Positions 1 through 7,294 are shown, counted from the stretch's first letter. The stretch is 10,749 nt of DNA from Deltaproteobacteria bacterium (GCA_031279155.1 JAITJB010000302.1:1-10749), one strand, 5' to 3'. Notes: generated from the sequence alone by a model not told the origin. Program-made: numbers and translations.

Positions 1-421
1 AGGCGTGGGCGTGGTTTCCCAACTAAACGTAGTGTTAATAAGAAAATTGACAGCCAGAAAGGCCTTAACTATCGGCCTTTTGGGCACTTTCACCATGGGG
101 CTGGTCTTAAATATTTTGGTAGCTAGCTTAGGCCAACCCAATATTAAGCTCTTTATTGCCGTCCTATTTCTGACCCTAGCTTTCATACCGATGATCTCGG
201 CTAACTCCACGGCTTTGGCTATGAGCGCTTCTGGCCATTTCGCCGGCACCGCCTCGTCTTTGGTCGGGGTTTCGCAGTTTATCATGGCCGGATTAGTCAG
301 CTTTTCCATCGGCTTCTTTCACGATGGGACCATCTGGCCCCTGGCTTCAACTATTATTGTTTGCGCCTTGGGGGCTTTAGCTTTATTGTTAGCCGAAAAA
401 ATTCAGGCCAATCGCGTCTAG
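1..421 (+). CDS. Bcr/CflA-type MFS drug-efflux transporter, C-terminal part (5' truncated by window)
   Basis: The frame is open from the window edge to a TAG at 419-421, so the first GTG at 5 is not a real start; about 139 residues of a protein of roughly 400 are visible. Four hydrophobic segments can be seen (from about residues 20, 48, 82 and 110), matching the last transmembrane helices of a 12-helix MFS carrier. The stretch NSTALAM, followed by AGTASSLVG and a Gln, is the signature seen in late helices of the Bcr/CflA subfamily (bicyclomycin/chloramphenicol-type proton antiporters). The likely role is proton-driven export of small molecules across the inner membrane. The substrate cannot be told. 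The C-terminus (NRV) is coded by the first copy of an 18-bp tandem repeat. No Rho-independent terminator follows, and the next promoter begins only about 40 bases downstream. Confidence 0.8.
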   Translation, partial: GVGVVSQLNVVLIRKLTARKALTIGLLGTFTMGLVLNILVASLGQPNIKLFIAVLFLTLAFIPMISANSTALAMSASGHFAGTASSLVGVSQFIMAGLVSFSIGFFHDGTIWPLASTIIVCALGALALLLAEKIQANRV

Positions 422-448
422 GCCAGAAAACGCGTCTGGGCCAGAAAA
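413..448. repeat. 18-bp tandem duplication across the transporter stop codon
   Basis: Bases 413-430 (CGCGTCTAGGCCAGAAAA) are repeated directly at 431-448 with one change (A420 to G438). The first copy holds the last codons and the TAG stop of the transporter. The second copy is noncoding because the A-to-G change removes the stop-like triplet, and translation has already ended. This looks like a recent slippage duplication. Confidence 0.85.
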
Positions 449-463
449 ATAGTTAGATAATTG

Positions 464-493
464 TTGACATAACCCACGGACTAAGAGTAGAAT
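464..493 (+). promoter_or_regulatory. Sigma-70-type promoter for the beta-barrel gene
   Basis: A perfect TTGACA (464-469) is followed after 18 bases by TAGAAT (488-493, 5 of 6 consensus). Transcription would start near 500, giving a leader of about 95 nt before the ATG at 595. The leader carries a small direct repeat, CCTCGAT, at about 541 and 551. Confidence 0.6.
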
Positions 494-594
494 ACAGCCA
501 TGGGAATATCTCGGGGAGGCCCAAGATTAACCTAGGTCGCCCTCGATAAGCCTCGATTTTCTTCTCACTCGTCGTTTGATTGCAATAAACTTTA

Positions 595-1935
595 ATGTTG
601 TCCCGGAAAAGTAGTGCTTTTATGGCCTCAAGGTTAATAAAAAATCTTACTTTTATTTTGATATTCCTCTTAGTACCTCTATCAGCTCAAGGCGATGATA
701 ACCAGGTACCTAAGGGTTATCAAGATTTTACCCAATCGCTAGCCGATAGACCGGTCAATTCTTCTTCGCCAGGCAACGTTTTTTCTCTAACTGACATTTC
801 TTTAACCGATCTTTCTTTAAACGATCTTTCTTTAAATGATCAAGACGCGGCCCCCAACGTCTGGCCCAAGGTCCCCCTGACCTTTGACCCTATTTTTAAT
901 GGCCAAATTGATCAACAGCCCGGACTATCAATCACTAACAAGAGGCCGGCCGGTAGTAACCAGGTCATTTTGATCAATAAATTCTATCAGATTAATAGTT
1001 TAAATTCCTTAGACATACAGGCCTCAGAACCCAAAAACCCGCTCCCGGCTCAGACTCTCAATAGCTTTGACAAAACCAGGTTAAGCACGGGCTTAGTCGG
1101 TTCCAGTCTATTTCTTGACGACCGCTTAACTCTCTCTGGCGGCTTAACGTGGGATCGCTCGCTCTACGAGCAATTCGGGGCCCAAATCGACCAGACCCCG
1201 AATTTTACCTTCGATACCATGACCTATGGTTTTGGGGCCGACTTAAGGCTTAACCCGCAGTGGTCCTTGGGGGCGACAATTACGGCCAGGGAGACTTCAG
1301 ATCTCACTAGATCTCGCTTTAAAGCATCTCTACGAGAGGGCTTCCCCTTCACCCCCATTACCCCCTCTGATTTTGTCATGAGCCAAATCGGTTTACAGTT
1401 CTTCAACGCCGATTGGGGTTTACGGGCCAGAATCTCCGCTTATAGCGGTCAAATCACGCCTTCTAGCGAACCCAATAGCGATTACGCGTCATCGGCTCCA
1501 GTCGATCTCAGCGGTGTGGAACTTAACTTTAAAAAATCTCTCATCCAAGACAGCCTCAACTTAGAGGTTGCCACCATGCTCAATTACCTCCAGGCTAGAA
1601 ACCGCCTTGACAACCACTTTAGATACTTTAACGGTCAGAACATCTCGGCCTACCTAGGCCTTAATTTCACTGACCCGACTCTTTTTAACGCCTCCTTACT
1701 TCTCAGGTACGCTGGCGACGGCAATTTCGTCAATAATTATTTTTTAACCGCTCTGGGCGCCACCTCCCTTTTAGACGCCCGGATTTGGCGTGACTTTAAC
1801 CTCTCCCCGGTGCTTACCCTATCGACCCAGCTTTACGGATCCAGCCTGATTGAGACTTACTACCGCAATCTGGCCGGCCAGAACCCTTCGGCCCCCTACC
1901 TCGAAGGGCGGGTCACCATGAGCTACTCCTTCTAA
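595..1935 (+). CDS. Secreted outer-membrane beta-barrel-like protein, family not recognised
   Basis: A 446-residue protein. The N-terminus has a basic stretch (K5, R13, K16) followed by a hydrophobic core at about 18-30 and a plausible signal-peptidase site near SAQG/DD (31-34), so export is likely. Residues 64-83 are four tandem pentapeptides of the form SL(T/N)D(L/I). From about residue 160 to the end, the sequence alternates short amphipathic stretches rich in Gly, aromatic and polar residues with Asn/Asp/Ser-rich turns. It ends in SYSF with a terminal Phe, the usual C-terminal signature recognised by the Bam machinery. An outer-membrane beta-barrel with a natively loose N-terminal linker is therefore inferred; no specific porin or autotransporter family is recognised. 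The start is uncertain: ATG 595 and ATG 622 (codon 10) both lack a good Shine-Dalgarno sequence, and both leave a usable signal peptide. It has its own promoter at 464 and appears monocistronic. Confidence 0.7.
   Translation: MLSRKSSAFMASRLIKNLTFILIFLLVPLSAQGDDNQVPKGYQDFTQSLADRPVNSSSPGNVFSLTDISLTDLSLNDLSLNDQDAAPNVWPKVPLTFDPIFNGQIDQQPGLSITNKRPAGSNQVILINKFYQINSLNSLDIQASEPKNPLPAQTLNSFDKTRLSTGLVGSSLFLDDRLTLSGGLTWDRSLYEQFGAQIDQTPNFTFDTMTYGFGADLRLNPQWSLGATITARETSDLTRSRFKASLREGFPFTPITPSDFVMSQIGLQFFNADWGLRARISAYSGQITPSSEPNSDYASSAPVDLSGVELNFKKSLIQDSLNLEVATMLNYLQARNRLDNHFRYFNGQNISAYLGLNFTDPTLFNASLLLRYAGDGNFVNNYFLTALGATSLLDARIWRDFNLSPVLTLSTQLYGSSLIETYYRNLAGQNPSAPYLEGRVTMSYSF
784..843 (+). repeat. Four 15-bp tandem repeats coding SL(T/N)D(L/I) pentapeptides
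   Basis: Four in-frame 15-base units at 784, 799, 814 and 829 encode SLTDI, SLTDL, SLNDL and SLNDQ. The central two units differ by only two bases, which fits replication slippage. Read in register x-D-L-S-L, the motif resembles pentapeptide-repeat proteins, but four copies are too few for a beta-helix. It is more likely a linker. Confidence 0.8.
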
Positions 1936-2428
1936 TTTAATTTCCAGATCTTACCATTATCTTTCGCTTTAGTTCTAGCTGCGTCCTAGGTACTCTAGAT
2001 TTTTATCTTGACAAGTAGCCGGCTAAAAGCCTTTAAAACTATCCCCAAAAAAATTTGTGAATAATTTTTGACAATCTAATTGAGGCTACCCGGCAAAGGG
2101 CCATCGCGGATCCAATTTAGCAATCACGCGAGATAACTATTAAAAGTTTGGATTTTACTTTTGGCTAAATCCGGCCAAAAATGAGCTCAAAGCCGTTAGA
2201 TGCCTAGTCGATCCGGAGGGGCCCAGGTTTTTGTTGGCACTTGATGGCTATTGAGGGTTATTCTTTCTGGGCGGAACTGAGAATTTTAGGACAAAAAATC
2301 GAGTTTTTTATCCCAGAGCAAAAAAAATTTTTACTACATTTTTTACGTACTTACCCCGTCTAAACCCCCCTTTTACCCCTTTTTTTGAGCGCCTTGGGCC
2401 TTAGCCCGGAATACGTCAAAAAATCTTG
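1936..2428. other. Gene-free, partly AT-rich intergenic region
   Basis: No convincing reading frame on either strand. The stretch holds two further TTGACA hexamers (2008 and 2068), a short inverted repeat ATTTAGC/GCTAAAT (about 2114 and 2164), an A6/T6 dyad (2293-2309) and a run of A/T tracts (2320-2345). A pyrimidine-rich stretch of C and T runs lies at about 2353-2387. No clear terminator is seen after the beta-barrel gene. The A/T tracts could bend DNA upstream of the 2429 promoter, but nothing in them is diagnostic. Confidence 0.6.
2008..2037 (+). promoter_or_regulatory. Possible weak upstream promoter
   Basis: TTGACA (2008-2013) is perfect, but the best -10 is TTTAAA (2032-2037, 4 of 6) at 18-base spacing. 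It would give a very long leader to hdrA (over 650 nt). Kept as a weak candidate only. Confidence 0.25.
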
Positions 2429-2444
2429 TTGACAGATATCAACA
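2427..2444. promoter_or_regulatory. Inverted repeat overlapping the -35 box (candidate operator)
   Basis: TGTTGA (2427-2432) and TCAACA (2439-2444) form a perfect 6-bp dyad with a 6-bp spacer, covering the whole -35 hexamer. A dimeric repressor bound here would block RNA polymerase. The arms recall redox-type sites such as Rex, but the spacing is off, so no regulator is assigned. Confidence 0.4.
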
Positions 2445-2457
2445 TTTATATTAAGAT
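2429..2457 (+). promoter_or_regulatory. Probable promoter of the hdrA-mvhD-metV-metF operon
   Basis: A perfect TTGACA (2429-2434) is followed after exactly 17 bases by TAAGAT (2452-2457, 4 of 6). Transcription would begin near 2464, leaving a leader of about 235 nt before the ATG at 2700. The -35 box lies within an inverted repeat at 2427-2444. This is the best promoter-like sequence upstream of the operon. Confidence 0.55.
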
Positions 2458-2498
2458 TTTACCGTACCTCAAGGCGCGGGTTTGAAACCAAAAACCAG

Positions 2499-2530
2499 AC
2501 CTTCCGAACGCGGCGGGAGGTTTTATCCCG
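2499..2530 (+). promoter_or_regulatory. Leader hairpin with two mutually exclusive pairings
   Basis: ACCTTCCG (2499-2506) can pair with CGGGAGGT (2514-2521; one G-U pair) around a 7-nt loop, followed by a short T run. Alternatively CGGGA (2514-2518) can pair with TCCCG (2526-2530). Because the two stems share bases, the leader could switch between a terminator-like and an open form. A small GGTTTGAAACC dyad (2479-2489) lies just upstream. No known riboswitch class is recognised. Confidence 0.35.
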
Positions 2531-2590
2531 AATTAATTTTTGTAACCAATGCTTTAATCACCTTATTAATTCTAACCTTATAGATTAGTT

Positions 2591-2613
2591 GCGAATATAC
2601 AATTCGCTTTTTT
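2591..2613 (+). terminator. Attenuator-like intrinsic terminator in the hdrA leader
   Basis: GCGAAT (2591-2596) pairs perfectly with ATTCGC (2602-2607) around a 5-nt loop and is followed at once by six T (2608-2613). This is the form of a Rho-independent terminator, but the stem is short (6 bp, half AT), so partial termination is more likely than full. It sits about 90 bases before the hdrA start and downstream of the promoter. Confidence 0.45.
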
Positions 2614-2615
2614 GT

Positions 2616-2634
2616 GAACGCATGGCGTTCTTTT
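2616..2634 (+). terminator. Second attenuator-like hairpin in the hdrA leader
   Basis: GAACGC (2616-2621) pairs with GCGTTC (2625-2630) around the loop ATG, followed by TTTT (2631-2634). It begins only 2 nt after the T run of the previous hairpin. The loop contains an in-frame ATG (2622) that would add 26 residues to HdrA, but no Shine-Dalgarno precedes it and it is buried in the stem-loop. Confidence 0.35.
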
Positions 2635-2699
2635 CTCGAGCTGGCCAAAAGCTTTGCGGCTACTTGACGGCTCTCAACCCAAGCGAAGGTGTTAGTTTT

Positions 2700-5600
2700 A
2701 TGACTACGAAAACTGACAAATCCGGCGCCGTACTGGTAATCGGCGGCGGTATTGCCGGGATGCAGACGTCTCTGGACCTGGCAGAAATGGGGTATTTCGT
2801 CTATTTGGTGGATAAGAATCCAGCTATCGGCGGCCGAATGGCCCAGCTCGATAAGGTCTTTCCCACCAACGACTGCGCCATGTGTATCATCAGCCCAAAA
2901 CTTAACGATGTCGGTGGGCACATCAACATCGAGACCATGAACTGCGCTGAGGTTCTCGACGTCACCGGCACGCCCGGTAATTTTACGGCTAGAGTTCAGA
3001 AAAATCCGCGCTACATAGATAGCGCCAAGTGTACCGCCTGCGGCGACTGCGCCAAGGTCTGTCCGGTTGATCTGCCCTTTGAGTTCAACATGAATCAGAA
3101 TACCCGCACAGTTACCTACAAGTCCTACGCCCAGGCCTACCCCAACGCCTACTCCCTGACCAAAGAGGGAGTCAGCCCCTGCGTCATCACCTGTCCAGCC
3201 CACGTTAATGCCCACGGCTACGTCTCATTGGCCGCCAAAGGTCGCTTCCAGGAAGCCTTGGAAGTCATCATGGACGTTTTGCCTCTCCCGGGCACCTTGG
3301 GCCGGGTCTGCGCTCACCCCTGCGAAACCGAGTGTCGCCGCCGCCAGATGGAAGCTCCTCTGGCCATAAGGGACATTAAGCGCCTAGTTGCCGATAAAGG
3401 CGATCTGGCCGCAGCTGGCGCAACCTTTACCCTTGAAGAAGCCAAAGAGGGCAAGGTTGCCATCATTGGCGCTGGTCCCGCTGGTTTAGCCTGCGCCTAT
3501 CATCTGGCCCGACGCGGCGTAAAAAGCGTGATTTTTGAGGCCGCCCCTGTGGCCGGCGGGGCGTTAAAATTGGGTATCCCCGATTACCGCCTGCCGCCTG
3601 AGGTCCTCCAAGCTGAAATCGATTTTATTTTGCAGTTTTCAGGCGCGGAAATCAAATACAATACGGCCCTAGGTAAAGACATCACCGTTGATGGCCTTTT
3701 AAGCGAAGGCTACAAGGCCGTCTTCTTGGCCATGGGCGCTCACAACAACGCTAAATTGGGCGTACCGGGCGAAGATTTACCCCAAGTTATCTCAGGGGTA
3801 AAATTTTTGCGCGACGTCAATTTAGGCGACCGGCCCAATTACGCCGGTAAGAAGATCTTAGTTTTAGGCGGCGGCAACGTGGCCATGGACGCCGCCCGCT
3901 CGGCTATCCGCTTGGGCGGAAACGTAACTTTAGCTTATCGCCGCGGCAAAGGCGCCATGCCGGCCTGGGCTTGGGAAGTCGATGAAGGCATCGAAGAGGG
4001 CATGAAGCTAGTTACGCTTCGCTCGCCCAATAAGTTTACGGCCAATGGTTCTAAAGTTACGGCCCACTTAATCAAAGTTAACGTCGACGGTAACCCCAAC
4101 GACCGCCGGGCTAAACTGGCCGAAGATCCCAATGACATCTTAGCCGAAGACTTCGATCTGGTCATCGCGGCCACTGGCCAGGTGCCCTCCAGCGAATCGG
4201 TTAAAGACGTCCAGGGCGTTGAGATTGGGCGCGGGGCCACCATTAAGGCCGACCCCATCACCTTGGCGACCGGCCGCCCCGGCGTCTTCTCTGGCGGCGA
4301 CATCCAAATCGGACCGGCCTTGGCCATTGACGCCATTGCCGCCGGTAAGGAAGCTGCCATCTCCATTGCCCGCTATATTTCCGGCGAAGACATGGCGGCT
4401 GGTCGCAAGCCTCTGACCTTTACCGGCCGCGAGGAGTACCGTGAGGTTCCCCTCCACGAAGTTAAGATCCCCCGCTCAGTTATGCCCACCCGCTCAGCTG
4501 AAGAGAGAGCCAAGGATTTTGGCGAGTTCGAGTTGGGGCTCTCCGAAGAAGACGGAATCAAGGAAGCTTCCCGCTGCATTTCCTGCGGGGCCTGCTGCCA
4601 GTGCTACCGCTGCGTGAAAGCATGCCTGCCCGGGGCATTGACCTTGGCCACCCACGCCCAAGTACCTGAGATCGTAGAATTAGACGTCGGGGCCGTGGTC
4701 GTGGCCACCGGCTTTGACCTCTTCGACCCGTCCAATAGCGAGACTTACCGCTACACTCAGTGGCCCAACGTGGTCACCTCCATGGAATTTGAGCGCATCC
4801 TTTCGGCCTCAGGTCCCTTCCAGGGCCACATGATCCGGCCCAGCGATCATAAGGAACCCAAAAAAATTGCCTGGCTCCAATGCGTTGGCTCCCGCGACAT
4901 CAACCGCTGCGATAAGCGCTACTGCTCAGCGGTCTGCTGTATGTACGCCATCAAAGAGGCCTACATCGCCAAAGAGCACTCCGGCGGCGATCTCGACGCC
5001 AGCATCTTCTACATGGATATCAGGACCTACGGCAAAGATTTCGAGAAATACTACAACCGGGCCATTGACGCCGGCGTCCATTTTATCCGGTCGCGCATTC
5101 ACACCCTAACGCCGCAAATTAACGGCGACGTGGCTCTGGAATACATCACCGATACCGGCGAGCGCAAGACCGACTACTTTGATTTAGTCGTCCTCTCGGT
5201 GGGCTTAACGCCCAGTGCCGGGCTGCCGCAATTGGCCAAGGGCTTAGACATCTCCCTAAACGAAGAGGGCTTTGTCAAAACCCAAACCTTCACCCCTGTT
5301 TCCAGTAGTCGCCCGGGCATCTTCGCCTGCGGCGCCATTAATGAACCCAAAGACATCCCCACCACGGTCATGGAGGCTTCGGCCGCCGCCGAAGGGGCTG
5401 GTCGAGAGATTGCCGAGGCTAGGGGCACGAGAACCAAGAGCCGCAGCTATCCCGAAGAGAGGGATATCCAAGGCGAAGTGCCTAGGATCGGAGTCTTTGT
5501 CTGTCACTGCGGCATCAATATCGCCTCAGTAGTTAACGTAAGCGAGGTCGTTGAATACGCCAAAAACCTCCCCTTCGTTGAACTGTGTCAGAACAACCTT

Positions 5601-7190
5601 TTTACCTGCTCTTCTGACACTCAGACCAAGATCAAAGAAGCCATCATCGAAAACAAACTCAACCGCGTGGTCGTGGCTTCCTGCTCGCCTAGAACCCACG
5701 AGGGTATGTTCCGCGAGACCTTAGCCCAGGCTGGTCTCAACAAGTACCTCTTTGAGATGGCCAACATCCGCGACCAGAACTCCTGGGTCCACCAAAAGGA
5801 GCCCGAGAAGGCCACCCAAAAGGCCAAGGATCTCTTGCGCGGCGCGGTAGCTAAGGCCGCCCTCCTCTACCCAATGTACCAGACCAAGATGGGCTTAACC
5901 CGCGAGGCCCTGGTCGTTGGCGGCGGCGTGGCCGGCTTAAACTCCGCTCTATCCATCGCCGAACTCGGTTTCCCGGTTACTTTGCTTGAGCAAACCGGGC
6001 AATTGGGCGGCAACGCCCACAAACTCTTCTCCCGGGAAAAGGATGTCCGAGGCTACGTTAAAGAGCTAGTGGCTCAAGTTGAAGCCCATCCCCTGGTTAC
6101 TGTCCACCGCAACACCGTACCTAAGAGCTCGTCGGGTTTTGTCGGTAACTTTGAAACCCACTGCGAGGGCCCAGAAGGCGAATTCACCATCAAGCACGGG
6201 GCCACGGTCTTAGCCGCTGGCGGTCACGCCCATCAGCCCAAGAGCTATCTCTACGGCGAGAGCCACCGGGTGATGCTCTCCTTAGACATGGACGAACTCT
6301 TAGCCACCAATGACCCCTTGGTCACCAAACCCAACCAAAACTTTGTCTTCATTCAGTGCGTGGAATCCCGCGAGCCCGAGAGGCCCTACTGCTCGAAGGT
6401 CTGCTGCACCCACTCCATTGAGAGCGCGCTGACTATTTTGGACCGCAACCCCCAGGCTACTATCTATATACTCTACCGCGACGTCCGCACCTATGGGTTC
6501 CGCGAGGAACTCTACCTTGAGGCCAGAAGTCGCGGGGTCCGCTTCATCCGCTACGACACTGATTCCAAACCTCAGGTCAATAATCCCAAGCCCGGCGGCC
6601 CTCTGACGGTCACGGTGGTCGATCACGTCATCAGAAGGCCTTTGGCCATCGAGGCCGACTACTTGATCCTAGCTAGCGGTATTGACCCCAACCCGATGAA
6701 AGAGGAGATTGTCGAAGTCTTCAAGGGACAACTCACCGCCGAAGGCTACCTCTTAGAGGCCCACATGAAGCTGCGGCCAGTCGATCTGGCTACTGAAGGT
6801 CAGTATCTGGCCGGTCTAGCTCACTATCCCAAGCCATTAGAGGAGACTATCGCCCAGGCCAAGGCTTCGGCGGCTAGAGCCGTGACCATCTTGGCCAAAT
6901 CTCACATCATGGTTGGCGGCGTTATCGCCGTGGTTACCCCTGAAAAGTGCGCCGTCTGCTGCACCTGCGTCCGGGCCTGCCCGGTGTCGGTGCCCAAGAT
7001 CGTCCGCAACGACGAAGATCCGGCCCTTCGCGGCCATGCCTTTATGGAACCGGCCATCTGCCAAGGCTGCGGCGTCTGCGTCTCAGAGTGCCCTGGCAAG
7101 GCCATTCGGCTACAGTTCTTCACCGACGACCAGCTACTGGCCAAGATTGAGGCCATGGTCGAAGACAAACCGGTCGCCGCCGAAGGTTGA
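2700..7190 (+). CDS. hdrA: Giant HdrA fusion: HdrA / NfnB-GltD insert / second HdrA (FAD, Fe-S electron-transfer subunit)
   Basis: A 1496-aa cytoplasmic flavin/iron-sulfur protein. Order: HdrA-type FAD domain (GGGIAG 15-20; NDCAMC at 57-62) with ferredoxin motif C111/C114/C117/C121; a GltD/NfnB-like insert with its Fe-S domain (C161, C165, C204, C208, C212), FAD site GAGPAG (257-262), NAD(P)H site GGGNVAMD (390-397) followed by YRRG, and a closing GGD segment (532-534); a Cys-rich motif C626-C642; the rest of the first HdrA (QCVGSRD, YCSAVCC 741-747). A second HdrA follows, opening with GVFVCHCG (931-938) and CSPRTHE, then FAD site GGGVAG (1074-1079), YCSKVCC (1230-1236) and two C-terminal [4Fe-4S] motifs (C1417-C1427; C1454-C1464). 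Ordinary HdrA has about 650 residues. Start 2700 is chosen for AAGGTG 8 nt upstream and direct entry into the FAD motif. The operon context suggests it passes electrons between NAD(P)H, ferredoxin and MetVF. Large fused HdrA proteins are known in sulfate reducers and syntrophs. Confidence 0.9.
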   Translation: MTTKTDKSGAVLVIGGGIAGMQTSLDLAEMGYFVYLVDKNPAIGGRMAQLDKVFPTNDCAMCIISPKLNDVGGHINIETMNCAEVLDVTGTPGNFTARVQKNPRYIDSAKCTACGDCAKVCPVDLPFEFNMNQNTRTVTYKSYAQAYPNAYSLTKEGVSPCVITCPAHVNAHGYVSLAAKGRFQEALEVIMDVLPLPGTLGRVCAHPCETECRRRQMEAPLAIRDIKRLVADKGDLAAAGATFTLEEAKEGKVAIIGAGPAGLACAYHLARRGVKSVIFEAAPVAGGALKLGIPDYRLPPEVLQAEIDFILQFSGAEIKYNTALGKDITVDGLLSEGYKAVFLAMGAHNNAKLGVPGEDLPQVISGVKFLRDVNLGDRPNYAGKKILVLGGGNVAMDAARSAIRLGGNVTLAYRRGKGAMPAWAWEVDEGIEEGMKLVTLRSPNKFTANGSKVTAHLIKVNVDGNPNDRRAKLAEDPNDILAEDFDLVIAATGQVPSSESVKDVQGVEIGRGATIKADPITLATGRPGVFSGGDIQIGPALAIDAIAAGKEAAISIARYISGEDMAAGRKPLTFTGREEYREVPLHEVKIPRSVMPTRSAEERAKDFGEFELGLSEEDGIKEASRCISCGACCQCYRCVKACLPGALTLATHAQVPEIVELDVGAVVVATGFDLFDPSNSETYRYTQWPNVVTSMEFERILSASGPFQGHMIRPSDHKEPKKIAWLQCVGSRDINRCDKRYCSAVCCMYAIKEAYIAKEHSGGDLDASIFYMDIRTYGKDFEKYYNRAIDAGVHFIRSRIHTLTPQINGDVALEYITDTGERKTDYFDLVVLSVGLTPSAGLPQLAKGLDISLNEEGFVKTQTFTPVSSSRPGIFACGAINEPKDIPTTVMEASAAAEGAGREIAEARGTRTKSRSYPEERDIQGEVPRIGVFVCHCGINIASVVNVSEVVEYAKNLPFVELCQNNLFTCSSDTQTKIKEAIIENKLNRVVVASCSPRTHEGMFRETLAQAGLNKYLFEMANIRDQNSWVHQKEPEKATQKAKDLLRGAVAKAALLYPMYQTKMGLTREALVVGGGVAGLNSALSIAELGFPVTLLEQTGQLGGNAHKLFSREKDVRGYVKELVAQVEAHPLVTVHRNTVPKSSSGFVGNFETHCEGPEGEFTIKHGATVLAAGGHAHQPKSYLYGESHRVMLSLDMDELLATNDPLVTKPNQNFVFIQCVESREPERPYCSKVCCTHSIESALTILDRNPQATIYILYRDVRTYGFREELYLEARSRGVRFIRYDTDSKPQVNNPKPGGPLTVTVVDHVIRRPLAIEADYLILASGIDPNPMKEEIVEVFKGQLTAEGYLLEAHMKLRPVDLATEGQYLAGLAHYPKPLEETIAQAKASAARAVTILAKSHIMVGGVIAVVTPEKCAVCCTCVRACPVSVPKIVRNDEDPALRGHAFMEPAICQGCGVCVSECPGKAIRLQFFTDDQLLAKIEAMVEDKPVAAEG

Positions 7191-7207
7191 CCTTAGGACT
7201 AAATTCC

Positions 7208-7253
7208 CCTACCGGGGGCTTTGGCCCCCGGTTAGGCTTAATATAGCTTTTTT
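7208..7253 (+). promoter_or_regulatory. GC-rich intercistronic hairpin between hdrA and mvhD
   Basis: ACCGGGGGC (7211-7219) pairs perfectly with GCCCCCGGT (7224-7232) around a 4-nt loop; CCT/AGG extends the stem across a bulged T7233. A T6 run (7248-7253) comes only 15 nt later, too far for an efficient intrinsic terminator. A role in RNA processing, 3'-end protection of the hdrA message, or partial termination is inferred. Confidence 0.55.
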
Positions 7254-7258
7254 CAACC

Positions 7259-7275
7259 CCCGCCCCCAAGGCGGG
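7259..7275 (+). promoter_or_regulatory. Second intercistronic hairpin just upstream of the mvhD ribosome binding site
   Basis: CCCGCC (7259-7264) pairs with GGCGGG (7270-7275) around CCCAA. It ends 9 nt before the AGGAG (7285-7289) of mvhD, so it could affect translation initiation. Together with the preceding hairpin it fills most of the gap of about 100 nt. Confidence 0.45.
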
Positions 7276-7294
7276 CCTGCCGCCAGGAGCTTGT

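Noticed and set aside
2068..2096. Promoter from the TTGACA at 2068
   Set aside because: No -10-like hexamer at 16-18 bases; the sequence there is GC-rich (CGGCAA).
2427..2444. Rex (NADH-sensing repressor) site
   Set aside because: The arms are similar, but the half-site sequence and the centre-to-arm spacing do not match the known consensus; kept only as an unassigned dyad.
2589..2699. In-frame upstream starts for HdrA (TTG 2589, ATG 2622)
   Set aside because: They lie within the leader hairpins, have no Shine-Dalgarno, and add residues before the FAD motif that HdrA proteins do not need; ATG 2700 has AAGGTG upstream.
2523..3215. 230-aa open frame on the minus strand with a Gly/Val-rich N-terminal part
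   Set aside because: It runs antisense to the start of the HdrA fusion, whose protein motifs are unmistakable; its composition follows from the complementary codons, and no ribosome binding site was found.
3935..4579. Several overlapping open frames on both strands within the hdrA middle section
   Set aside because: All overlap the well-supported NfnB/GltD-like coding region and show no domain or start signal of their own.
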